Source: Puffinus mauretanicus (Eukaryota > Chordata > Aves > Procellariiformes > Procellariidae). Taken from it: a stretch of DNA of 64,000 nt. Within the stretch, counting starts at the first letter, position 1; each line of letters begins with the position of its first letter. Below are positions 20,201-32,900 of this stretch, one piece after another. The notes beneath the pieces are model-generated. The model did not search any database and had not been told where the DNA came from. It saw nothing but the letters and a program-made list of their open reading frames with translations. The stretch is from contig JAJKFH010000227.1 in assembly GCA_023333565.1 (NCBI GenBank), positions 1,116,001 to 1,180,000 on the forward strand, read 5' to 3'. Both the position numbers and the translations under genes were made by a program.

Positions 20201-23200
20201 CCTGTAGCCACCCAACAGGGAGGAAGCATAGTCCTTCACCTTCTCCATCCTGAGGCCGGGAGATTTTGGCACTGAGGAGACCGAGGATGAGCTCTGCCAC
20301 ATGACAGGCGTTGGGGCCAGAGCCCATCTCCACACTAAATCTCTTTCAAATTATGAAATAGAAAAAAGGATGTATTTCTGCCGAGGTGTAGCCCACCTGG
20401 GATGAGGAACCTCCTCACTTCAACACCAATGGTTTGCTGTGAATGCTACCACATTTAAGAGGTCAGACAGAGGCAGCAACCATGAGGGGTAATGATTTTT
20501 GGTGTGATTTCCATGCTTTTGGGGCTGGGAGGTGCTCTGCCTACTCCCTGCTGTGGCTGCAGTGGCTGTTGCCTGCCTCCCTGGCGCTGGGTCCACCCCA
20601 GCTGAAAGGGAGTTTTGGAAGTGGATCGGGCCCCCGGGGCAGCGTCTGTGACAGATGGAGGCATGGGTTGGAAACCTGTCTGCAGCAGACAGAAATCCCT
20701 GTGTTAAGCCAAACGAAGGGTTCCCCAGGCTGCCCGCACAAACAAGTCCCTTTTCATGCAAACGCCTGCCTGGAAAGCTCAGTGCCCCTGACCAGGGAAA
20801 AGCCCGTTCTGTTCCAGTGCCCGATGGATGACACGTCCCACCAGAAAGCTTTCCACTCCTTTCATCACTTTATGTATTGCTTTGTTCCATTTGTGGTGGA
20901 AGAGAGGGTTTTACCCAACATCTTCCATTTTCAAAGCCAAACAAGCCACTATAAATGCCTCCTGTCACTGTTGGGGTTTGTGCATGTTATATGTTTGACA
21001 TCATCAACCATGGCTAAATGTGGCTATAAGCAGTAATTATGTGACTGTATTGCATAGGAGGTTGTGTTTTAATTACAGCCCTAATTCAGCCATGGACAAG
21101 CACCTTGGATCTGCTGCTCTTCGGAACCTTCAGGAGACATCCCTATATCACACAGCACCTTTCATACAGCACCATCCTTAATATCAAGGTCATCTGGGAA
21201 GCAAGACGCAAGCATCCCACTGAAATGCAGGTCCTGCTGTAACGGCTAGAAATGTCCAGCCTAAATTTACAGGCAGATAGTTTATCCTGAAGCAAGTCCA
21301 GCAACAGTAAGGGTAGTCATGGGACAAAGCAGCCTGGGGAGGACATTGCAGACATAGGGCACAGGAAGGATTATGTTCTGTGTTTCTTCTTGGAGATAAC
21401 ACGGGAGTATTATCTGCACTGTAAAATAAATGATAGCTTGGAGAAATATGCAGCGAGCTCCTGTACGGGCTCCCAGGACTGCCCGCTGGGATTTACAGCA
21501 GTATATTTCTGTGCTGGTCAGCAAGTCCCACAGCACCACTGGATCTCCACTGCCATGCAACGGCTCTCCGAGGAGGAGTGATGAGCTCCAAACAGCCACT
21601 TCGCAGAAAAGTCCCAGCCTGCAAAAATCTCCACATAAACAGCCTGAGAGACCTCGAAGTGGGATGTATGACAGAGTGTTTGATGCTCAAGAACATCTGA
21701 AACCTGCCTGCTGAGATGCTGCTGAAGGACACAGTGTTTCTCGGAGTGAACCCTAATGAAAACTGAATTTCTGAATACCTTCAGTTCCTGATGATACCAC
21801 GGTCCTTTTCTCAAGAGGATGTGTATGAATATTAATATATTATATATTAATCCCATTTTCCAAACTCCTTTTCAAGATGAGTTCAATCCTCTTCTAGCTC
21901 TATAGTGGAAATGTATGAAAAAGATTAAAACCCTCACTTCTCAGTTGCAAAGCATCAATGAAAGCAAGCTGGGAAGAGTGGCCACCTTGAGCACATCATC
22001 TCAGATGTAGCTGAATGGGTGTGGTGAAATGTGCTCCACATCCAGGGGGTTCAGACTGTGCCTTCGGAACCCGTGAAGCATGAGATGTTAAGATGAGGTC
22101 TTTTTAAGATGGATTTGAGGGGGATTTACGACCGTGGAGACTTTGCTAAGCCTTTCCATAGGTTTCCCTGCAGTTCACATAACAACGGAGTCCTAATTCA
22201 CAGCCCAGCACTAAAAACTTGGACTTCTCTCAAAGAAAATGGAGGAGAGAAAAAAGATATCAAAGAGATCAAAACTGTGTTTGCGTTAACATCAGAAATC
22301 AGATGGTGGCAAGGTCCTCTGAAGAAAAAAGGCTTCGATCTTTTCCTCTTACCGGTGTCCAACCTGTAAAAATTAATGTGTCAACATCTCCAAGAAAATA
22401 TTCTCTCCATGACCTTCCTAATCGCCCCTCAACTGGATAAAATGTTTTCTCTATGTTATTTCACATGATAGATTTGTAGGAAAAGCCATTACATTAATAC
22501 AGTGTTAATTATTTTGCTGTGTAGAATTACCTATAAAAGATATTTTTATGCAGGGGCTAAAAAGACCTAAATTCCCCCCCTACAAACCCTCTCCACTGCC
22601 ACATGCAGCCCTGAAATCCTTTTGCTACATGGCTTGAAATAGTAATTCTTTTTGGGGTGGGAGGTAAGTTTATAATGTGGCTGAAAGGATACTTTTCATC
22701 TCCTAACCAGTGGTATCTATTTATTTATTTTATTTTTTTTTAATGAGACTCCAGCTGAAGACTAACACTTGACTTTAGCAACTGCTGGGGAAAACTTATT
22801 AGCAGGGTGATATATAGGATCTTTCTACTTCACAGATGGGCTCTCCCTAGTTCAAAAGAAAACGAGGTCTCAAGTAGCCTGTTCTTAAAAAAAATAATAA
22901 AGCTTGACTTCAGAACAATGGTATGTGCCCTTAGGGCCGCTTTCCAGATCACGAGGGGGTTAGGGAGAGGCAAAAGATATGCCCTGAAATACACGGGTGA
23001 GCTCCTATCCACAGCCCTTTCTCTGCAAGCACCGCCAGGCAGGTTTGGCAAAAACACTGAAGATCTGCTCAAAAACACAGCAGCTGATGGTTTTGGCCAT
23101 TGTTCCCAGGGGGAATAAATCCTTCCAGGCTGGAATTAGCTTTATTCTGACCTAGCATAAATACCCTACACCTATATTCTCCTGCACTGCAAATTTTGGA

Positions 23201-24504
23201 GTCCTAAGACTTGACACACAAATTACCAGATTACTGATGAATTTACTTTGCAGATTGCTATGGGTCAACTTTTTATTCTTTGCAGGCTGAAGATGTTTGT
23301 CCCTCGATTTCAAGCCTGTAGCCTCTGCTGGGGCTGGGGCGTTTGCACACTTGCTGGAAAGATGTCAGACTGCGCTGAGAGCAAGGGGATACACTTTGCC
23401 GTTCTTCAGAGGTTACGAGTGTTGGCAGCGAGCAAGTCAGAAATTCAACATTTCTGCTATAGCATAATAACACTGTCTATTAATGATGCACTTATAAATA
23501 GTTAATAATGGGTAAGTTTATTTATCTGTACAAAATAGCCATTTTAATAAATGGCAAATCATTTTTATAGAGACCAGAAGCTTGCTTATAACCCCAGTTT
23601 ATGACTAGCTATAAAAACTCAGATTGATGTGTTTTAACTGATGTTTGACACATTCTAGTCATGTTTGCAATTTTCTTATAAAAATCTCTTAAATATTTAT
23701 TTGCCACTTATAAGTCATTTACAAAGGGAAGCATTACTACAAAATATGACTATTGCGTACAGATTTCGGATACCTGAATAATTTAATTGTTTGTTTGCTC
23801 TCTGTTCTCATTTCTAAATGAACTGGCTCTACTTCTTTTTTTTCTTTTATTCATTTTTTCTTTATTTTTTTTTTCTTTTAAGGACAGAGTCTCCAACACA
23901 AAACGATTAGTGCAACATTTAAGGTCTGGACTACCTCTGGTTTTGTGCCAATATTGTTGGTTATGGATGTGCAAATTTTTACCAATACTGCTATAAAAGT
24001 AGGCCTTAATGTGCTGTGACCAGTTTACAGGGGAAAAGGAATGACTTTAATCCCCCTGATTAGCACCAGTTCAAGCTCCAGGTCACATCACACCATTGCA
24101 GCGTCTCCGCCTTCTCCCCGCAACCTCTGCCAACCCAGTGCTGCGTTTGCAAGCTCGCCGTGTCTGTGCTCTTTTACACGTATCTTACACCAGAACAGCT
24201 TACTCCTTTCCTTTTTCATGGATAATCTGCACAGATATAACTGCCTATATGGAATGCTTATTCTTTTTTAACTGCACTGATGTATTTGCAGCCAGCCTTT
24301 TCCATCTGGCAGCTAGTGCTCTGAATGCCGCCAGTAGGATGCTTCCGTCTGGCCCCCAAACAATTTTCCACCATCATATAGCATTATAAGATATTTACCA
24401 TCCAGAGAAATCTGTTACAACAGACTCCCCAAGGGCTGTCCTTTCGCTTCTCCCCCCTCTCCCTGGCTGCCAAGATGGACCTTACGGGGAACATCCACCG
24501 GCAC
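17216..24504. other. Unique sequence, no gene recognised
   Basis: The longest frame of the window lies here (plus strand, 20443-21036, 197 codons from ATG). It sits in a locally GC-richer patch at 20480-20800 where chance frames are longer. Its translation shows no domain, signal peptide or repeat that I recognise. A11 lies at 20159-20169. T-rich tracts lie at 22725-22742 and 23831-23880. AT-rich blocks at 19755-19895 and 23500-23760 have the TAAT/TTTATA texture often seen in conserved non-coding elements. No transposable element is evident. Confidence 0.4.
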
Positions 24505-24526
24505 GTCCCCCCAGCGCCGGGGGGAC
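24505..24526. repeat. GC-rich hairpin
   Basis: Perfect 8-bp arms GTCCCCCC (24505-24512) and GGGGGGAC (24519-24526) flank a 6-base loop AGCGCC. Pairing extends to 11 bp with one mismatch. An 8-bp stem alone is expected by chance several times in 64 kb, so only its G/C purity makes it notable. Confidence 0.6.
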
Positions 24527-27500
24527 ATGGTGTGATGGATCCCACTGTATCTGGAAGGTCAACTCTGCCTCTTGCAAGCAGCTATATAAAAGTATCAGCT
24601 CAGTCTTTTTGCCTCCGTTTCTGCCTATAAATATAGTGATGTGATATACTTTGATGCCTCAAAAAGCCTTTTCTCCCTTCTATCCCCTCCCCATGGAAAA
24701 GGGGGGGAAAAATAGTCAAGAGAATCAAAAACAAAGACAGAAACAGGACAAGAAAAAGGGAGAGGAGAGTGGCTGTTGAGTCTAAGAATGCAAATCAGAC
24801 AGAAAGTTCCTGTCCAGACCTGGGAACAGGACAGAGAAGGGGAATTTCCACTAAATATATCTCTTCTTTGCAAAGATCCCAACATCTCCAGTGACTTTCT
24901 CAAACAGTCCCATTTCTGAAGGGTTTTGAAAAATGCCATGGACACAAACAAGCAATTAGTAGTCATTTTCTGTGCTATTTACCTCCTGTGGCTAACACTA
25001 CAAATCCTTCTGCTCCCGTCCCATACTGTTGCAGGGAATTTAATCTGTCTCTCGCTAAGTAGACACATTCCAATTTTCAATTCTTCAAGAAAATTTGATG
25101 AGCTCAGGCTGCCTGGTGGACTCCTCTGTCTGCAATGATCCCAAAGAAGAGAGGGGGAGAAATAACTACTTTCAGGAAAATATAAATTTAAAATAAAAAC
25201 ACACATTCTGATAACAGCATAAGTTATTTTTTCCCATAACGTGGATCTCAAATCTATCTGTAGAGGCATAGGTTGTGTTGTTACGGGTGAGAAAGGATAT
25301 GAGGTATTTGGAAGGACACAGCAATACCAGGGCGTGGGTTCGGCACGCTGCCAGGATGAGGATGGAAATGTATGTTAAGACACTGAAACCATCCAGGGGG
25401 TATAGAGGGATGTGAAAAGCACAGAGCTCCCCCGCTGTACAGCAAACCAACACGCGTCCTCAGCATGCACAGCAGGACATTTCTAAGGAGGTTTTTAAAG
25501 GTTGCTACAGAGCTATTGAAACTACTTTTCATTTAACCCTGCCAAGAAAGCCAACACCCTCAATAACCTTTGATTTAATACTGCCCTTATTGAAGTCAGT
25601 GGTAAATTTTTTGTTGCTTACAGTGGAGTTCATGACTCCATAAGTATACAGGGCTCAGAATTACAGAAAGAGCAATTTCAATAAAAATGTCTAAAATACA
25701 TTTTCTAGGCTTGTCAAGGCTATAATCGTGGTGTCTTCCAGAGTTGTAAGTGGTTAGGAAAGCTAAAGAATTTACCCAGGACCAAATCTGACCTCTTGTA
25801 AGTCTCCGGTGGGTACAGGGTAGGGTACAAACACCACATGTGAAAGAAGTGTAGGTATTTTACTGTGTATGGCTTGTTCTTAAACTTCTGCAAATTATCA
25901 GTACTATGAAAAGCTCTTTGTGAGCTAGAAAGGCCAAGTGAGAAGTATATTCTTCCTGAATTATTTAGCCTAGAACTAATAATAACAATAACAATAAAAA
26001 TAAACCTAAAAATGAAAATGGCTGCTAAGCTCTGTAATCAATTCTTCCCTCATTGTAAATCTTGTGTGGTCTCATTTCTGTTCAGCGTAGAAACAGGAAA
26101 TGTTGTTTTCAAAGGAATCGTTACAAGGGACCTCTTTGTTATTTGTCCGTGCAACGCTTCGCACAACGAGGCCTTAATCCTGGATTAAGTAGGTGCTACT
26201 GTAACACAGTAACTAATTACACCATGTGTGGGAGCATTATTATTGATGAGCATAACGATAGTAAAAATAACAATATTAGGGATTATTAAGTAGAAGAGCT
26301 TCACCTTGGACGGGGTTTCTCAGGAAATCAGGCCATGTGGCTTCTGAGCAGTTACAGGCACCAAAAAAGAAGAATAAATGTCCAGTGACATACCATGAAC
26401 CCGGTGGCTGCCATTTCTGCTTTTCTTCTGGGATCTTCCTTAAATGTTTTGCATTGGTCATATCGTGTTCTGGAGAGGACAAATCTGCAGCGGCTGCTTG
26501 TCCTGATGTCCACAATATTTTTGTTGGAAAGACAAATTTGCGCAGCAAGTGTCTGGTCCAGATAGGATGGGAGAGCTCAGGAGCTGAGCTCGCCTCTCTA
26601 ATTCTCTTCTAAACCTGGGAAAGGGGTGTGCAGGGCTTTCCCCGGTGGAACTTTAAATATTTGAATCTCTTTCTCTAATAAACTGCTTTCCTAATAAACT
26701 GCTACCATATGTAAATGCTAACTCTCAATACCCACCCGGAGCTGCTCACTGGAGTACTGCTACCCTTGTACACGACACATACTCACATCGCTATAAAAAG
26801 TAGCAGACTGTGTCCCTTTAATAAATTACACCATAAATTTTACAGACTTTACCCCAGTGACTTTTTAAATCTTGCTTTGGCTATGCAACATCATCTTGCA
26901 ATAGGAAACATCCTTCAAATGTTTAGGTTAGAGGAACAGAATTTAATCCACTCAAGTTATTTTAAAGTGTAATAAATAAATAAAATGTACCCTCTCTTCA
27001 GGATGAAATATGACACACACAAAAAGGAGACAAGCAGCTTTGATAGCTGATAATATGGGTCAGTATTTCATTTTCATTTTATTCAGCATCTGTTTTTTGT
27101 CCTAGTATCTATGACACTGACAAATTAACTTAAAAAAGTGAAGTACTGGAAAAGTTGTTTTGCCCTGAAATCTTCTAGTCTAAGAATTAAGAAGAATCAA
27201 GTTATTTCAATAGTGATACAAGACTCCCACCCAGAATGAGACTCTCAGTAAATGTCAGTGCCCAGGACCTGAAGATGAAGAGAAATAGAAAGCTTCAAAG
27301 CCAAATGACAACTCTTCTATGGCCATCTTCTGTGGTCTAGTAGTCCCATAGTAGGTGACTGTGGACCAAAAACTGAACAGCTACTTCTGCCAATACGGTG
27401 ATAAACTCTGGGGCTGTGGATGAGCCTATTCTGCCTTGCGTGACTGCTACCACAAGTGTTTATAGCGATGGCCATGGTACTAAAAAGCCTTGGTCTCCAC

Positions 27501-29505
27501 CAAGGAGAAACAGGCGTTTGTGCTGACTCCAGAGGCAGATGGAAAACTAATCAACCTATGGAAACTTATGGAAACCTAGATACAGCACTGAAAGGAATGA
27601 GCGTCACAGCAAAAAAGATTGGCAGATCCAAAGTAACATTGACACCAGGGTTCATAAACAATATAGGTCAAATTCAAACCTAAGAAAAGCAGAAGGTATC
27701 CCCATTAAGACCAAGCCCGAATTTGGCCATGATTCTTGAGAAGAAAGCACAAGCTCTTCAGCCATTCATGAGTGAACACCACTATTTTTGTGACTTTCAA
27801 CACTGCACTCGATCCTACTTTCCATTCTGCTGCGGTTTCACGGGCAAGGTTTCTGGGCATGGGTCCCAAGTCAAGGGGATGCTAATTGCTATTTAGGATT
27901 GGGGGAGGGAGGAAGGAAAAGCTGGTTGTTAAATACCACTGCCCACACAAACACACGTGTGTGAGCACCCCCCCACAGTGAGCATGGCACCACCACAGCC
28001 TTCCAGGGTTTTTCCACTTTTTTCATAGGTTTTGACCATTATCAACAATATTATTTATAAAATGGTGTAATTGCCAATGGGCTTGCCTGTAATTTAATAA
28101 ATACAGTTAAGCAATTGTCTTTTTTTCCAAGAAGAAATGAAGGGTGAAAGGTTTACTTTAGGAAGATGCAACACCCGAGAGTAAGCAGAAGACATGTTAA
28201 AGTCGCTCATAGTTGTTTCCATAATAAAAGCTAAGAAGAACCACAAATAAATCAAGAAAAACCCTTGAAAAGCAAGAAAACTGGAGAAATTGCTATTAGT
28301 GAGGAACAGACAAGCACGTGGGGGACTAACAGCAACGTAATTCCACAGCAGAAAATGAAATACGTATCACGCGTGGGGGCAGCCTGACTTAGCCTTGCCT
28401 GCTCCCAGCCAGCACACTGATGGACTATCAAAAAGGAGCTCTGAAGACCATATAAAGAACTTTAGAAGACTTGGAACGGAGAAGTGATCCTCAGAGCCTC
28501 TGCAGATGACTACATGGCCCTGCTCATACACCAAAGCTGTGAGCAGCGATTAGCTTCAATGCAGCTTTAAACCATCTCTCTCTCCCGAAAAACACACAGG
28601 CTTTTAGCAACACCCCCGGTGTTGGCCTTGGGACTTTTTGTGTTGCTTTAACAGAATAAAGGGGCCTCACCTGGGGCTCTAAATCTGGCCTTTGACATAG
28701 CAGAGTTAATCCTGATTTGGGAGGATTCATTAATTGCACGCACCTTTGTTTACCTTGAGAGTGAGCTCAGGGCTCCCTCTGAGTCCTGCACTGTGCTTTT
28801 GACTGTCCTTTCTGTGTGCTGTACACAGTAGTTGGACATGGTCTGTAGACCTCTGTAGTTGTTATTTTTCATCAGGAAGATGGCTTTTAGCTGCAGGGGT
28901 AAACCTCACTCCATGCTGGGCAAATGTTGGGTGGAAAAATATTTCACAATAGGAAACAAGTTGGAATAAGTCAGAAAAGAGGAAGTCAACCAATCCACAG
29001 TGCTGTTTGGTCTTGGTGTAATATTTCAAAGTTCCCTGTTTTGAAATTATTAGACCACCAAAAAAGTGAAAGGCTGCCAAAAATTACTGTAAAAGGTAAT
29101 AATTGTTAATAACTTGGCATCTGCTTGCTCATTTGAGCTGCATGGTTTTGGCATTCATTAAAGACAACATTGTAAGCAAATAAAAGAGCAACTGCCTGGC
29201 ACATAAAATTTTTAACCACATCATAACTAAATATTAAATGTGAGTTTTTAATTCAATTTATAGTTTAAATAAGGATCTTTGCAGTAACTTTAAAAAAAGG
29301 GAGAAAAAGAAGAGAGTCAACCCTATAAACAGTCACTCATAACAAGATTTTAAAGAAATAATTGCAGTGTCCTTGACCTTGAAATGATCCTTTTTCTGAA
29401 TTAGCACAGGAATTTAATTAAAGCCTCAAAAAAACCTTTCATTTTAGATTTGAGTTACCAAATATTTAGAGATCCAGTGCCCGGGCAAGCCAATGGAAAC
29501 ATTCC
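24527..29505. other. Unique sequence, no gene recognised
   Basis: No supportable gene is present. The segment 25565-25635 (TTATTGAAGTCAGTGG and TACAGTGGAGTTCATGACTC) resembles the 'cattgaagtcaatgg..' class of short amniote repeats, weakly. A TAATCC/GGATTA palindrome lies at 26173-26189. A compact AT-rich block at 28040-28120 contains TTTATAAAATGG, GTAATTGCC, AATTTAATAAATA and GCAATTG. A further AT-rich block lies at 29150-29300. Both look like candidate non-coding elements on texture alone. Confidence 0.4.
26173..26189. promoter_or_regulatory. Inverted pair of TAATCC homeodomain cores
   Basis: CTTAATCC-T-GGATTAAG is a perfect palindrome around one base. TAATCC is the known core bound by K50 homeodomain proteins (Otx, Crx, Pitx, Gsc class), and here two cores face each other. 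A palindrome of this size is expected about once by chance in 64 kb, so function is only a possibility. Confidence 0.2.
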
Positions 29506-29540
29506 TGTTCATTTCAGTGGGCTTTGGATCAGGCCCCGCA
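29506..29540 (+). repeat. Short amniote repeat end, copy 1
   Basis: ATTTCAGTGGGCTTTGGATC followed by AGGCCCC (29511-29537) matches the recurring 'gacttcaatgggctttggatcaggccc' phrase that I recall from turtle, crocodile and bird genomes. A related copy lies about 460 bp downstream at 29941-29992. The upstream boundary is not clear. Confidence 0.45.
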
Positions 29541-29940
29541 CGGCTTCGGGTATCTCATTTCATGGGATGGACCCAAGGTCACTGCAGGAGAAAATGTTCT
29601 CTCTTAACCCAACGTTATCTGAGGTACATCCAGGGATGATGAAGGCAGTTGCATAGCATGGACAAGCCAGGGAGGAGCAAAAGCTAAGCCATCTTCATTC
29701 ACCTTGCCTTGCCGTTACTCTGTAGTAGTTTCAGGTGATTACATGAGGCTCTGAGGTCTCTTTTTCTGTCCTTTCCAACAGCTGGGGCCATTTTGACCTG
29801 CTAACAAGGTCAATAAATCTCTGTAGCCAGCTGCTGCTAGAGATGCAGCATGTTCCTGCCAATGAGCCTCTGTCTCCCTTCTCTTTCCAACTGAGTTGTA
29901 GGAGTTACAGCTCTAGCATGTTGGAGACTCATCCAAAGGT

Positions 29941-29992
29941 CACTGAAGTCAGGGGACACCTTTTCTATTGACTTCAGTGGGCTTCGGACCAG
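29941..29992 (+). repeat. Short palindromic amniote repeat, copy 2
   Basis: Perfect 11-bp arms CACTGAAGTCA (29941-29951) and TGACTTCAGTG (29969-29979) enclose a 17-base loop. They are followed by GGCTTCGGACCAG, which aligns with GGCTTTGGATCAGG in the copy at 29511-29537. The inverted arrangement of 'actgaagtca' and 'tgacttcagt' is the hallmark of this palindromic repeat class and points to a MITE-like or snap-back origin. Confidence 0.5.
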
Positions 29993-32900
29993 CTTCTTAG
30001 TCACCATTAACAAGTCAGCATTTACCAGAAGTGATATCTGAGGCCTCCAGCTATTTCCTGTTCCCAGTATAGGGTAAGTGGTGATAGCTGGGGTGTCATC
30101 CAGTGGTTGCATTTGGCGTTTCTGACCTCTAAATGAGCTACTCCATCCCAGTCCAGCATATCCAGGGCTCTGCGCTTCATGACCCAGTATGCAGGAGGGA
30201 GGGGAGCAGGCTGCAAGAAGTGCATCTTTCCTTACTCATCCCCTACTTACCACGATCCCAAGCAGAGGATAACTTTTAGGGGGCTGCAAATCAAAAAAAA
30301 AAAAAAAAACAAAAAAACCAAAAAAAACCTGTCTCTCTAAGGTGCTGGTGCAATTCCTGGCCACTTTCTCAAGTCAGGTTCACAATGAAGCAGATGACAA
30401 TTTTGTTTGAGTCAGGACAAAATAAGGACAAACTGGGAAAGAAGCCCTCAGTCCCGGCACACAGTCAACAGTGTCATCTTTCAAAAGAAATTTCTGCACG
30501 CTCAAAAGGATCAATGTCGTCTTATTTTGGTTCAACAGAGGCCTGGTTTATTACACGGCTTTTGTTTTTATTAGTGAAATACACTAAACTGTTTTCTCAA
30601 GACTTGCCAAACAGCTTAAAACGTAATACCATTAAATTTGAGGTCCTACTGGGAAAAGTAATGCAAACTTAATTAAAGTTAACCAGAGTTTTCTCTTTCT
30701 GCAGACCCGTGTTTCGCTGTGTTGGAGTTCGCTCGTAAAGCACTTGCTTACTCGGCGCGGCAGCAGGGCTCAGGCTGGAAAGGGTGATGCAATTCGCCGA
30801 GGACTGCCAGGGTGGGAGACGGTGAGAAAGGAGGAACGAGCACCAGAAATAGCTGGGGAAGAAAAGAAAAGGACTGTTTTCTCCCTCTGGCGTAAAACAT
30901 TCCAATTCTCCTGTTAAGCTTCATGGCATCCCCACAGCTTTCACAGGGATGGGATCTGGAAGACAGTGGTGTCTCCAAAGGGGATGAGGGCTGAAACTCC
31001 AGAAAACAGCTACAAGGGTCAAATATTAATCTTTGCAATATAATCTTTGCAACATTAATCTCTGTAATATTTCTTTTGTAGCTTCTGACTGTTTGTACCT
31101 TTTTACCCCCAAGATATCCACGTCAACCTCCTTGGGATGCCTGCTCTACACATGGCAATTCTCGCTGCTGGCAGGAGCCTGGCAGGCAGCAGGCAGAGAT
31201 TTAAGGGTCCAAGAGGAAGGATGAGCTTTGCCTACAAGAGCCATGGCATTGCACCCCCAGTAAGTGAGCATGGTGAGGTGATACACTGATTTTATCTCCA
31301 TGTCTCAGGACAGAAATAAAGCTCATATCCTGGCTCCTTCCAAAGCATTAAATATTCGCTTGTGTTTTAGGGCAAGGGTGAGAATATGGCACCTGATGTT
31401 TGGCTAGGTGCCAACATGGGTAATTGGATATTTTGCCCATTAAATATTTGCCTGTTGATTTGTGCTGAGCGCTTGTCCTAGGACTTGCTCAAAAAGCTGG
31501 TGTGCTCCACCCTAGAGCTGAAGCAGTTCAGTGGGGGATGCTAAAAAAAGGTTAAATTCCTCTAGAGATGGACTCTGACCTGTAAGATGCCAGATTAGAG
31601 AAAAAGGTCCCCCTAGATGCCATTTTTTTCCTCTTGGCATGTGTTGGTCAGAAGAATTTCAGGGTAGAAATTTGGCTCAGCAGCACTGAGCCGTGCAATG
31701 GGAATAAGAGAGCAACCCAACTGACTGGTCAAAAGGTCCAGGATGCCATTAACCACCATTGCTAGGACAGGCTAGAAAGTAGCAGTAAGAGACACTGGGA
31801 GGATGCAAGTTATTTTGTGAGGAGTTATTCTGGGATTTTGCCTCATCCTGATCCTCCATCTATTGTTAGTCTTCTAAGCAAAGCCCACTTCTGCCTCAAG
31901 CATTGTAATGTGCTTTCTGTAGTCTGAATGAGTTTATTACATATAGTGTTATTTTGCAGTATTGGCCAAAAAAAAAAAAAAAAGTGAAAAATTCCCATAA
32001 TAAGTAAATTTCTAAAAGAGAATCCTCTTTGAAATTGTTCACATGCCTTCTCTTCATCACCAGCCTAAGGGATGGGTTTCCAAGCCATATATCCTGCAAG
32101 GCAACAGGTAGTGATGAACACGTACACAGAAAGTTTCATTTATAAGTTATTGAATTAGAATTCTGCTTCTCAGGACAGAATAAATAAAGCTTGCTTGTGA
32201 TCTATTTGTCCACTTAAAACTCCATAAATTTTGAATAATATATTTAAACTGTTTTATTAACTTAGTAGAAGCAATTAATTATTTAACTTAAGCAAGAAGT
32301 ATGCAGAAAATAAGCAAACAATTGGAGGTGACATTCAGCAAAGGAATGATTAATTATGGGTTATATAATATCTTTTAATTTTTATAGAATTTTTTTTTTT
32401 CATTGTTACTCATTTATAGCAGATATCTGTAATAAAACCGACCAGTAATTTCCTAGCCACCACCATTTCTCAGCTAAAATTTGGAGCTCTAAAAGATTCA
32501 CAGTGTCTTTGCATTTACAGAGGGTCTGGAATACTACATTGCAGAAGAGCTCCAATACTGCTGAGGATGAGACCTTTTTTTTACTGATCGGATGGAAAGC
32601 AAAATGATGTGGCCTTGGACAACTCATTTAGTCTGTTCCTTCTCTCTCAAATTGTAAATTAACTCCGCTCTTTTCCCTGAAGGCAGAGAAAGAGGTTGGC
32701 TTCAGGTCTGCTTGTGAAGCACCTGGATGCTATTGAAATGAGGGTATAAATAAGGGTGAAATATTTACTCTATGTAGGCAGAAAATATTCTGGAACAAAT
32801 TTCTTGTGGAAGAGAAGAGTAATTCACGGGACCCTTTTTTTTTTCCTTGCTGCCACCTCATGGAAACCCGGGACAGCAGCAGTGGCAACTTGTTTTTGTT

